From positions 1 through 39,138 of the forward strand of contig JAEXLC010000218.1 in NCBI GenBank assembly GCA_023445495.1: a stretch of 39,138 nt of DNA. Direction: 5' to 3'. Origin of the DNA: Pseudomonadota bacterium (lineage in GTDB: Bacteria; Pseudomonadota; Alphaproteobacteria; Sphingomonadales; Sphingomonadaceae). Under the pieces are notes generated by a model. It was given only the letters and a program-made list of their open reading frames with translations, was not told the origin of the DNA and made no database searches. Below, one piece after another: positions 1 through 7,651 of this stretch (its first letter is position 1; every line of letters starts with the position of its first letter). Position numbers and translations under genes: made by a program.

Positions 1-91
1 GCTCGGCCATGTCGGCATTGGTGGATCCCGTCTCGGCGACGGTCCGTACGGTCGCGATCAGAACAGCGCCTTCGCAGCGGCGCCGGTCCAC
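1..91 (-). CDS. birA: Biotin–protein ligase BirA, N-terminal fragment (partial)
   Basis: Reading the minus strand out of the window gives a frame containing VRTVAETGSTNADMAE. This matches the N-terminal ExGSTNxD motif of biotin–[acetyl-CoA-carboxylase] ligases, where the GSTN residues sit at the start of the catalytic domain. birA lies directly after nuoN in many alphaproteobacteria. No ATG, GTG or TTG lies between the nuoN stop and the motif. The nearest ordinary start in frame is a GTG at 91, inside nuoN, which would add about 14 residues before the motif. A rare start (CTG at 61 or ATC at 58) is the alternative, so the start is uncertain. There is no N-terminal DNA-binding domain, so this would be a ligase-only BirA. 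Only about 30 codons lie in the window. Confidence 0.65.
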   Translation of the reverse strand, partial: MDRRRCEGAVLIATVRTVAETGSTNADMAE

Positions 92-1506
92 ACTTCAAGA
101 TAGCCGAGCAGCGGCCAGCCCAGCGGCGAGATCACCACCGCCGAGAGCACGAGCAGCGCGCCCTCGATCGGATCGGTGCGGCCCGGGAAGGCCGGCGCCG
201 GCTCGTCGAAGTACATCACCTTGACGACGCGGAGATAGTAATACGCGCCGATCGTCGAGGCAGCGGCGGCAACCGCAGCGAAGATGTAGAGGCCCGCATG
301 CACCGCGGCCAGGAACACCTGCAGCTTCGAGAAGAAGCCGAGCAGCGGCGGAATGCCGGCGAGGCTGAACATGAAGATCGCCATCGCCACCGCGAGACCC
401 GGACGGGTCCGCGACATGCCGGCCAGGCTGTCGATGGTCTCGACCGGACGGCCTTCCGCATCGCGCATCTGCAGCACGATCAGGAAGCTGCCGACGGTCA
501 TCACGACGTAGATCGCCATGTAGTAGAGCACGCTCGACACGCCTGCTTCCCCACCGGCGGCGAGGCCGACCAGCGCGAAGCCGACATTGGCAATCGACGA
601 GTACGCAAGCAGTCGCTTGATGTTGCTCTGGCGGATCGCGGCGACCGAGCCGAAGATGATCGAAGCCAGCGAGGCGAAGATCACGATCTGGCGCCAGTCG
701 GCAATCGCCGGACCCATCGCATCGATGGCGACACGGGTGGCGAGCGCCACCGCCGCAACCTTCGGCGCCGAAGCGAAGAAGGCCGTCACCGGGGTCGGCG
801 CGCCTTCGTACACGTCCGGCGTCCACATGTGGAACGGCACGGCCGACATCTTGAAGGCGAGACCGGCAAAGACGAACACCAGGCCGAAGAGCAGACCGGT
901 CTTCTGGTCACCCGAGGCGTAGGCGTCGGCGATGCCCGAGAACAAGGTGGTGCCCGAGAAGCCATACACCAGGCTGATGCCATAGAGCAGGATGCCCGAA
1001 GCCAGCGCGCCCAGCACGAAATACTTCAGGCCCGCTTCCGCCGAACGCGCATCGCGGCGCATGAAGCTGGCGAGGATATACGACGCAAGGCTCATCAGCT
1101 CGAGGCCGACATAGAGCGACATCAGGTCGCCCGCCGAAACCATCATGCCCATGCCGGCGGCCGAGAGCAGGATCAGCACCGGATATTCCGGACGCAGATC
1201 GTCACCCGAGGTCTGCTGGAAGAAGCGCGGCGCGATCAGGATCGAGACGCCGGCGGCCAGGAAGATCAGCGCCTTGGAGAAGGCAGCGAACATGTCCGCG
1301 CGATAGAGACCACCAAAGGCTTCGCCCCCGGCCGAAGCCGGGCCGGCCAGCGCGATGCCCGCGCCGATCAGCACGGCGATCGAGGCCCAGCTGACCAGCT
1401 TGGTCGACTGGTGGCCGCCCCAGGCCGCCACCAGCATCAGGGCGATGGCGCCCAGGCTGAGCACCAGCTCAGGAAGGGCCATCATCAGTTGCAGCGAATA
1501 GGTCAT
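58..1506 (-). CDS. nuoN: NADH-quinone oxidoreductase subunit N
   Basis: This is a membrane-arm proton-pumping subunit of complex I, antiporter-like, 482 residues with about 14 predicted transmembrane segments. The proton-antiporter family core is visible: the YVGLELMSLASYIL region carrying the conserved TM5 glutamate, the FKMSAVPFHMWTPDVYEGAP region, and the RLLAYSSIANVGF segment. Length and order match NuoN of alphaproteobacteria. Its ATG shares one base with the nuoM stop, so it is probably translated by coupling. It is the last nuo gene, and the birA frame begins at or inside its 3' end. Confidence 0.98.
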   Translation of the reverse strand: MTYSLQLMMALPELVLSLGAIALMLVAAWGGHQSTKLVSWASIAVLIGAGIALAGPASAGGEAFGGLYRADMFAAFSKALIFLAAGVSILIAPRFFQQTSGDDLRPEYPVLILLSAAGMGMMVSAGDLMSLYVGLELMSLASYILASFMRRDARSAEAGLKYFVLGALASGILLYGISLVYGFSGTTLFSGIADAYASGDQKTGLLFGLVFVFAGLAFKMSAVPFHMWTPDVYEGAPTPVTAFFASAPKVAAVALATRVAIDAMGPAIADWRQIVIFASLASIIFGSVAAIRQSNIKRLLAYSSIANVGFALVGLAAGGEAGVSSVLYYMAIYVVMTVGSFLIVLQMRDAEGRPVETIDSLAGMSRTRPGLAVAMAIFMFSLAGIPPLLGFFSKLQVFLAAVHAGLYIFAAVAAAASTIGAYYYLRVVKVMYFDEPAPAFPGRTDPIEGALLVLSAVVISPLGWPLLGYLEVWTGAAAKALF

Positions 1507-3080
1507 CAGTGCGCCTCCCCGTGCGCAACAGGGGCAGCGGCGTGGGTTTCGCCATGATGGGCGGCAGGCGCAGGCTTGCCGGCAGTCGGAGCCGAGTCAC
1601 CGGCAGGCGCGGCGCGCTCGAGGCGGGCAACCAGCTTCTCCACGTCGCCGCGCATCGGCTTCATGAAGCTCTCCGGATAGACGCCCATCCAGAGGGTAAC
1701 CGCGGCCAGCGCGCCAAGCATCGCGAACTCGCGCAGGTCGAGGTCCGGCATCGCCTTCACATCGTCCTTGGTCAGGTCGCCAAAGGCGACGCGACGATAG
1801 AGGTACAGCATATAGGCTGCGCCCAGGATGATGCCGGTGGTGCCGAGCAGCGCGTAGAGCGTCGAGACCTGGTACAGGCCGGCAAGGCTCAGGAACTCGC
1901 CGATGAAGTTGCTGGTGCCCGGCAGGCCGACAGAGGCCATGGTGAACAGCAGGAACAGCACGGCATAGCGCGGCATGTTGATCGCAAGGCCGCCGTAGCG
2001 GTCGATCTCGCGGGTGTGCAGGCGATCATAGATCACGCCGACGCAGAGGAAGAGCGCACCCGAGACCACGCCGTGGCCGAGCATTACCATCATCGCGCCT
2101 TCGATGCCCTGCGCGTTGAGCGCGAACAGGCCGAAGGTTACGATCGCCATATGGGCGACCGACGAATAGGCGATCAGCTTCTTCATGTCGCTCTGCACGA
2201 GCGCGACAAGCGAGGTGTAGACCACCGCGACGGCCGAGAGCGCGAACACCAGCCACAGGAACTGGGCGGACGCTTCCGGGAACATCGGCAGCGAGAAGCG
2301 CAGGAAGCCGTAACCGCCGAGCTTCAGCAGCACGCCTGCCAGGATGACCGAACCGGCGGTCGGCGCCTGGACGTGCGCGTCGGGAAGCCAGGTGTGGACC
2401 GGCCACATCGGCATCTTCACCGCGAACGAAGCGAAGAAGGCCAGCCATAGCCATGTCTGCACATGCGCCGGGAAGTCATGCTGCATCAGCGCCGGGATCG
2501 ACGTCGTGCCGGTGGTCAGGATCATGTAGATGATCGCGATCAGCATCAGCAGCGAGCCGAGCAGCGTGTACAGGAAGAACTTGTACGACGCGTAGATGCG
2601 GTTGGCGCCGCCCCAGATGCCGATGATCAGGAACATCGGGATCAGGCCGCCTTCGAAGAAGACGTAGAACAGCATCAGGTCCTGCGCCGCGAAGGTGCCG
2701 ATCATCAGCACTTCGGTGGCGAGGAACGCCGCCATGTACTCCGGCACGCGCTTGGTGACCGAGAGCCAGCTGGCGCCGATGCAGATCGGCATCAGGAACA
2801 CCGAAAGCGCGATCAGCAGCAGCGCGAAGCCGTCGATGCCCAGCGCCCAGGCGAACTCGGCATTGCCGATCCCGAACAGGCGGACATGCTCGACAAACTG
2901 CCACTGGGCAGCACCTTCGCCGGTCTGGAAATTGGCCCAGAGCAGGATGCCGAGCGCCAGGTCCACGAAGGTGGCGGCAAGCGCCAGCCAGCGTGCGCCC
3001 TGCGCGTTGAGGAACAGGCAGGCGACCGCGGCAATCGCGGGCACCGCCAGCATGACGGTTAGGATCGGGAAGCCGCTCAT
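1506..3080 (-). CDS. nuoM: NADH-quinone oxidoreductase subunit M with His-containing C-terminal tail
   Basis: This is the second antiporter-like membrane subunit of complex I, 524 residues. Conserved elements include the VFFEGGLIPMFLIIGIWGG stretch (TM5 glutamate), MWPVHTWLPDAHVQAPTAGS, and KKLIAYSSVAHM. After the usual end of the family the protein continues for about 45 polar residues rich in Ala, Pro and His. The last 21 residues contain five histidines (HHGETH … HGEAH). That tail is not part of the conserved NuoM fold and should lie outside the bilayer. The ATG at 3080 overlaps the nuoL stop by 4 bases (ATGA). Confidence 0.98.
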   Translation of the reverse strand: MSGFPILTVMLAVPAIAAVACLFLNAQGARWLALAATFVDLALGILLWANFQTGEGAAQWQFVEHVRLFGIGNAEFAWALGIDGFALLLIALSVFLMPICIGASWLSVTKRVPEYMAAFLATEVLMIGTFAAQDLMLFYVFFEGGLIPMFLIIGIWGGANRIYASYKFFLYTLLGSLLMLIAIIYMILTTGTTSIPALMQHDFPAHVQTWLWLAFFASFAVKMPMWPVHTWLPDAHVQAPTAGSVILAGVLLKLGGYGFLRFSLPMFPEASAQFLWLVFALSAVAVVYTSLVALVQSDMKKLIAYSSVAHMAIVTFGLFALNAQGIEGAMMVMLGHGVVSGALFLCVGVIYDRLHTREIDRYGGLAINMPRYAVLFLLFTMASVGLPGTSNFIGEFLSLAGLYQVSTLYALLGTTGIILGAAYMLYLYRRVAFGDLTKDDVKAMPDLDLREFAMLGALAAVTLWMGVYPESFMKPMRGDVEKLVARLERAAPAGDSAPTAGKPAPAAHHGETHAAAPVAHGEAH

Positions 3081-5167
3081 CGCGCGATCACCCAGGTCAG
3101 TGCGGCAGTAAGGCCGATCAGCATGATGAAGGCATAGGCGTAGACATATCCGGATTGCAGCTTGGAAGCGCCGACGCTGCCGAGCTGGACGACCGCAGCG
3201 GCGCCATTCGGGCCGAACCGGTCGATCGTGGCTTCGTCACCCTTCTTCCAGAACTGGCGACCGATCCAGAAGGCCGGGCGCACGAACAGGAAGTTGTAGA
3301 GCTCGTCGAAATACCACTTGTTGAGCGAGAAGAGGTACAGCGGGCGGAACGCCTCGGCGAACTTCGCGGGGAAGCTCGGCGACACGATGTACGCGCCATA
3401 CGCAATGGCCAGGCCGCTCAGCATCGCGATCGTCGCGCTGAGCTTCACCCACACCGGCACCTCGTGCATCGCGTGCATCAGATGCTCGTTGAAGGCGATG
3501 GCGCCGTGCCAATAGGTCTCACCCGCCGTCGGCTCGATGAACGCGCCGTGGAAGAGGAAGCCCGCGGCGATCGCGCCGATGGTGAGCACCAGCAGCGGGA
3601 TCAGCATGACGATCGGGCTCTCATGCGGATGATAGCCCGCCGTGCCGTCGCCGTGCGCGTGATCGTGGTGATGATCGTCGTGACCATGGGCATCGTGCGC
3701 GTGCGTGTCATGGGCGTCGTGCGCATGATCGTCATGACCATGGCCGTGCGCGTCATGCACTGCGTGCTGGATATGCTCCGAACCGGCCCAGCGCGGCTTG
3801 CCGTGGAAGGTCAGGAACACCAGGCGCCAGCTGTAGAAACTGGTGAGCAGCGCCACGAACACGCCCACCCAGAACACGCTGGTGTGGCCGGCGGCATAGC
3901 TCGCCTCGATGATCGCGTCCTTCGAGTGGAAGCCGGCAAAGCCGAACGCCACCGGGTTGCCGAACAGCGCCGGGATGCCCACGCCGGTGATCGCGAGCGT
4001 GCCCGCCATCATCGTCCAGTAGGTGACCGGGATCTTCTTCCACAGGCCGCCATAGTAGCGCATGTCCTGCTCGTGGTGCATCGCATGGATCACCGAGCCG
4101 GCACCGAGGAACAGCAGCGCCTTGAAGAAGGCGTGCGTGAACAGGTGGAACATCGCCGCGCCATAGGCACCGACGCCGGCGGCGAAGAACATGTAGCCCA
4201 GCTGCGAGCAGGTCGAATAGGCGATCACGCGCTTGATGTCGGTCTGCGTCGTGCCGACGGTCGCGGCGAAGAAGCAGGTCGCGGCACCGACGACGGTAAC
4301 CACGGTCATCGCAACCGCGCTCTGCTCGAACAGCGGCGACATGCGGCAGACCATGAACACGCCGGCGGTCACCATGGTCGCGGCGTGGATCAGCGCCGAC
4401 ACCGGGGTCGGGCCTTCCATCGCGTCCGGAAGCCAGGTGTGCAGGCCGAGCTGCGCCGACTTGCCCATCGCGCCGACGAACAGCAGCAGGCAAAGCACCG
4501 TCACGGTGTCGAAGCGCGCGCCGAGGAAGCCGATGGTCGAGCCATGCATGTTCGGGGCGGCGGCGAGGATCGTCGGAATGTCGATCGTGCCGAACACGAG
4601 GAAGATGCCGAAGATGCCGAGCATGAAGCCAAGGTCGCCGACGCGATTGACCACGAACGCCTTGATGGCGGCGGCATTCGCGCTCGGCTTGCGGAACCAG
4701 AAGCCGATCAGCAGGTAGGACGCGAGACCCACGCCTTCCCAGCCGAAGAACATCTGGACCAGGTTGTTGGCCGTCACGAGCATCAGCATCGCGAAGGTGA
4801 AGAGCGAGAGATACGCGAAGAAGCGCGGCTGATCCGGCTCCTCCGACATGTAGCCCCAGCTATAGAGGTGGACGAGCGCCGAGACGCTGGTCACCACCAC
4901 GAGCATCACCGCGGTCAGGCTGTCGACGCGCAGCGCCCAGTCGACCTGCATCGAGCCGCTCAGCATCCAGGTGAACACCGGCGAGATCGTCGGCTCGGCG
5001 TTACCACCGAGATAGCTGATGAAGATCGGCCAGCTCAGCGCACAGGCGATGAACAGCGAACCCGTGGTGACGACCTTGGGGAAGGTCTTGCCGAAAGCCT
5101 TGTTCGAAAGCCCGGCTACGGCTGCCGCGAGCAGCGGCAGGAATACGATGAAATAGATCGCCGACAT
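3077..5167 (-). CDS. nuoL: NADH-quinone oxidoreductase subunit L with histidine-rich loop
   Basis: This is the distal proton-pumping subunit of complex I, 696 residues. It has the antiporter core (FFGWEGVGLASYLLIGFW with the key glutamate near 144; LHTWLPDAMEGPTPVSALIHAATMVTAG near 242-269; KRVIAYSTCSQLGYM near 312-326) and the C-terminal region that forms the long lateral helix. Between about residues 465 and 515 there is a hydrophilic insert with 20 histidines in 51 positions, interleaved with Asp, Ala and Gly. It lies between two hydrophobic segments, so it should be an extramembrane loop. I know of no such insert in E. coli or Thermus NuoL. The ATG shares one base with the nuoK stop. Confidence 0.98.
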   Translation of the reverse strand: MSAIYFIVFLPLLAAAVAGLSNKAFGKTFPKVVTTGSLFIACALSWPIFISYLGGNAEPTISPVFTWMLSGSMQVDWALRVDSLTAVMLVVVTSVSALVHLYSWGYMSEEPDQPRFFAYLSLFTFAMLMLVTANNLVQMFFGWEGVGLASYLLIGFWFRKPSANAAAIKAFVVNRVGDLGFMLGIFGIFLVFGTIDIPTILAAAPNMHGSTIGFLGARFDTVTVLCLLLFVGAMGKSAQLGLHTWLPDAMEGPTPVSALIHAATMVTAGVFMVCRMSPLFEQSAVAMTVVTVVGAATCFFAATVGTTQTDIKRVIAYSTCSQLGYMFFAAGVGAYGAAMFHLFTHAFFKALLFLGAGSVIHAMHHEQDMRYYGGLWKKIPVTYWTMMAGTLAITGVGIPALFGNPVAFGFAGFHSKDAIIEASYAAGHTSVFWVGVFVALLTSFYSWRLVFLTFHGKPRWAGSEHIQHAVHDAHGHGHDDHAHDAHDTHAHDAHGHDDHHHDHAHGDGTAGYHPHESPIVMLIPLLVLTIGAIAAGFLFHGAFIEPTAGETYWHGAIAFNEHLMHAMHEVPVWVKLSATIAMLSGLAIAYGAYIVSPSFPAKFAEAFRPLYLFSLNKWYFDELYNFLFVRPAFWIGRQFWKKGDEATIDRFGPNGAAAVVQLGSVGASKLQSGYVYAYAFIMLIGLTAALTWVIAR
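3623..3775 (-). other. Histidine-rich repeat tract in NuoL (residues ~465-515)
   Basis: The coding strand repeats short HDAH, HGHD and HAHD units, giving 20 His among 51 residues. At DNA level these are imperfect short in-frame repeats that could expand or contract by slippage. The pattern resembles His-rich loops of zinc or nickel transporters and metallochaperones; metal binding here is inference only. Confidence 0.85.
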
Positions 5168-5472
5168 CAGCCCTTCATCCGATTGACGTCTTCGACCGAG
5201 ATCGTGCCGCGGCCGCGGAAGTAGATTACGAGGATGGCGAGACCGATCGCGGCCTCACCGGCAGCGACGGTGAGCACGAACATCGCGAACACCTGGCCGA
5301 CCAGATCGCCGAGCGCGTTCGAGAACGCGACGAGGTTCAGGTTCACGCCCAGCAGGATCAGCTCGATCGCCATCAGGATGACGATGAGGTTCTTGCGGTT
5401 CATGAAGATGCCGAGCACGCCGAGCGTGAACAGGATCGCGCTGACGACAAGATAGTGCGTAAGGGTGATCAC
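5167..5472 (-). CDS. nuoK: NADH-quinone oxidoreductase subunit K
   Basis: This is a small membrane subunit of complex I, 101 residues and three transmembrane helices, the usual length. It contains the conserved glutamates within helices (ILMAIELILLGVNLNL and the AAGEAAIGLAILV segment) that belong to the proton path linking the quinone site to the antiporter subunits. The start is a GTG at 5472 that overlaps the nuoJ TGA as GTGA, so translation is probably coupled to nuoJ. Confidence 0.97.
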   Translation of the reverse strand: MITLTHYLVVSAILFTLGVLGIFMNRKNLIVILMAIELILLGVNLNLVAFSNALGDLVGQVFAMFVLTVAAGEAAIGLAILVIYFRGRGTISVEDVNRMKG

Positions 5473-6080
5473 AGCTCGACCCCCTGCCCCACGGGTTGGT
5501 TCACGTTGCGGGTCGCGTCCTTGGCGCGGCGTTGGACCTGACGGCTGATCTTCTGCGGCTTGACGTCGGTGCGCGGACGCAGCGTCAGCACGATAGCGCC
5601 GATCATCGCGACGAGCAGCACCAGGCCGGCGCCTTCGAACACGAACAGGTAACGGGAATAGAGAAGCTGGCCGATCGCCTCGATGTTGGGCACCTTGGCG
5701 TCGATCGGGGCGATGCGGCGGCCGAGCTGGAGCGGACCGGCGCTATAGGCACCCACCGCGATCAGGATCTCGGCAACCAGCGCGATGGCAAGCGCGAAGC
5801 CGATGGCCGCGTACTTCATCACACCGGCGCGCAGCTCCGCGAAGTCGATGTTGAGCATCATGACCACGAAGAGGAACAGCACGGCGACGGCGCCGACATA
5901 GACGATGACGAGCAGCATCGCGATGAACTCGGCATTGGCGAGCACCATCAGACCCGCAGCGTTGAAGAACGCCAGGATGAGCCACAGGACGGAATGGACC
6001 GGGTTGCGGGACAGGATGGTGAGAGCGCCGGAGACGCACACCACTGCCGCAAACAGGTAAAAGGCTAGAAGCTGGATCAC
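5469..6080 (-). CDS. nuoJ: NADH-quinone oxidoreductase subunit J
   Basis: This is a membrane subunit of complex I, 203 residues, with five predicted helices. It shows the conserved YVGAVAVLFLFVVMML helix (the pi-bulge helix in solved structures) followed by the helix beginning near residue 90. The C-terminus ends in a basic, hydrophilic tail of about 35 residues. The likely start is GTG at 6080. It is separated from nuoI by 33 bases, the largest gap in the operon; an AGGGG about 17 bases upstream could serve as a distant ribosome-binding site. Confidence 0.96.
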   Translation of the reverse strand: MIQLLAFYLFAAVVCVSGALTILSRNPVHSVLWLILAFFNAAGLMVLANAEFIAMLLVIVYVGAVAVLFLFVVMMLNIDFAELRAGVMKYAAIGFALAIALVAEILIAVGAYSAGPLQLGRRIAPIDAKVPNIEAIGQLLYSRYLFVFEGAGLVLLVAMIGAIVLTLRPRTDVKPQKISRQVQRRAKDATRNVNQPVGQGVEL

Positions 6081-6113
6081 GGAATCTGATGGCCCCTGTA
6101 GATTGGCGTGCGC

Positions 6114-6602
6114 TTAACGATACGGTGCATCGGCGGCAAGGTTCGCGGCGATGGCGCGCTCCCAGCGGTCACCGTTCGCGAGCAGCTTTTCCTTCTGATA
6201 GATCAGCTCCTCACGGGTTTCGGTGGCGAACTCGAAGTTCGGCCCTTCGACGATCGCATCGACCGGGCAGGCTTCCTGGCACAGGCCGCAATAGATGCAC
6301 TTGGTCATGTCGATGTCGTAGCGCGTGGTGCGGCGGCTGCCGTCCTCGCGCGGCTCGGCTTCGATCGTGATCGCCAGCGCCGGGCACACCGCCTCGCACA
6401 GCTTGCACGCGATGCAGCGCTCTTCGCCATTGGGATAGCGACGCAGCGCATGCTCGCCGCGGAAGCGGGGCGAGAGCGGGTTCTTCTCGTACGGGTAGTT
6501 GATGGTCGCCTTGGGCTTGAAGAAATACTTCAAGGTCAGGGCGTGCGCCTTCACGAACTCCCAGAGAGTCCAGGTCTTGATGAAATGGGCGACGGTGCTC
6601 AT
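6114..6602 (-). CDS. nuoI: NADH-quinone oxidoreductase subunit I (2 x [4Fe-4S])
   Basis: This is the ferredoxin-like subunit of the peripheral arm of complex I, carrying clusters N6a and N6b that relay electrons towards NuoB. It has 162 residues. Two classic CxxCxxCxxxCP motifs are visible: CIACKLCEAVCP around residues 61-72 and CIYCGLCQEACP around 100-111. The N-terminal amphipathic region (FIKTWTLWEFVKAHALTLKY) matches the membrane-facing helix of the alphaproteobacterial and mitochondrial homologue. The start overlaps the nuoH stop by 4 bases. Confidence 0.98.
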   Translation of the reverse strand: MSTVAHFIKTWTLWEFVKAHALTLKYFFKPKATINYPYEKNPLSPRFRGEHALRRYPNGEERCIACKLCEAVCPALAITIEAEPREDGSRRTTRYDIDMTKCIYCGLCQEACPVDAIVEGPNFEFATETREELIYQKEKLLANGDRWERAIAANLAADAPYR

Positions 6603-7651
6603 GCGGGCACTCCAACCCGGGTCAGCATGAGGTACCCGGAAACGAGGAAGACGAAGAACAGCGACAGCGGCAGGAAGATCTTCCAGCCCAGGCGCATCAG
6701 CTGGTCATAGCGGTACCTGGGCACCGTGGCCTTGACCCAGCTGAACAGGAAGAAGCCGAAGCTGATCTTGAGCAGCAGCCAGATGATGCCCGGGATCCAG
6801 TAGAGAATCGGGATATCCAGCGGCGGCAGATAGCCACCCCAGAACAAAGTCGCGTTGAGCGCGCTCATCAGCAGCACGTTGCCATACTCGCCGAGCCAGA
6901 ACAGCGCGAAGGCCATCGACGAATATTCGGTCTGATAGCCCGCGACGAGCTCGCTCTCGGCCTCGGTAAGGTCGAACGGCGCGCGCTGGGTTTCGGCAAG
7001 CGACGAGATGAAGAACACCACGGCCATCGGGAACAGCAGCGGGTTCAGCGCATAGAAGTTGAAGATGCCGAGGACATGGCCCTTCTGGCCTTCCACGATG
7101 GCGGTCATGTTGAACGAGCCGGTCCACAGCACGATCGAGATCAGCACGAAGCCGATCGAGACTTCGTAGCTCACCATCTGCGCGGCAGCGCGGATCGCCG
7201 AGTAGAACGGGTATTTCGAGTTCGACGCCCAGCCGGCGAGGATGATGCCGTACACGCCCAGCGACGAGGCCGCGAGCACGTAGAGCAGGCCGACATTGAT
7301 ATTGGCCAGCACCACGCCGAACTGGAACGGCACCACCGCCCACACGATCAGCGCCACCGTGAAGGTGATGATCGGGCCGAGCAGGAAGAGCGTCTTGTTC
7401 GCGCCCGACGGGATGATCGTTTCCTGCAGGAAGACCTTTAGGCCGTCCGCGAACGACTGGAGCAGGCCGAGCGGACCGACCACGTTCGGGCCGCGGCGCA
7501 GCGCCATGGCGGCCCAGATCTTCCGGTCGACATAGATGACCATCGCGACGGCCAGCATCAGCGGCAGTGCGATGACCAGGATGTCGATCAGCGTGGCGAC
7601 GAACCACGCCAGCCCGAACGGCAGGCCGAGATAGGTAAACCAGGACGTCAT
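6599..7651 (-). CDS. nuoH: NADH-quinone oxidoreductase subunit H
   Basis: This membrane subunit (homologue of mitochondrial ND1) forms much of the quinone-binding chamber where the two arms meet. It has 350 residues with about eight or nine transmembrane helices. Family hallmarks seen are RKIWAAMALRRGPNVVGP near the N-terminus, the acidic loop FDLTEAESELVAGYQTEYSS, and the ATVPRYRYDQLMRLGWK stretch near the C-terminus. The start overlaps the nuoG stop by 4 bases. Confidence 0.98.
   Translation of the reverse strand: MTSWFTYLGLPFGLAWFVATLIDILVIALPLMLAVAMVIYVDRKIWAAMALRRGPNVVGPLGLLQSFADGLKVFLQETIIPSGANKTLFLLGPIITFTVALIVWAVVPFQFGVVLANINVGLLYVLAASSLGVYGIILAGWASNSKYPFYSAIRAAAQMVSYEVSIGFVLISIVLWTGSFNMTAIVEGQKGHVLGIFNFYALNPLLFPMAVVFFISSLAETQRAPFDLTEAESELVAGYQTEYSSMAFALFWLGEYGNVLLMSALNATLFWGGYLPPLDIPILYWIPGIIWLLLKISFGFFLFSWVKATVPRYRYDQLMRLGWKIFLPLSLFFVFLVSGYLMLTRVGVPA

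Noticed and set aside
298..1557. Long plus-strand open frame (419 codons) opposite nuoN
   Set aside because: The translation is rich in Arg, His, Gln and Asp with no domain, the typical product of reading GC-rich coding DNA antisense. The minus-strand nuoN is certain.
3155..5224. A 689-codon plus-strand open frame opposite nuoL
   Set aside because: It mirrors nuoL exactly, has the same Arg/His/Glu shadow composition and no recognisable motif.
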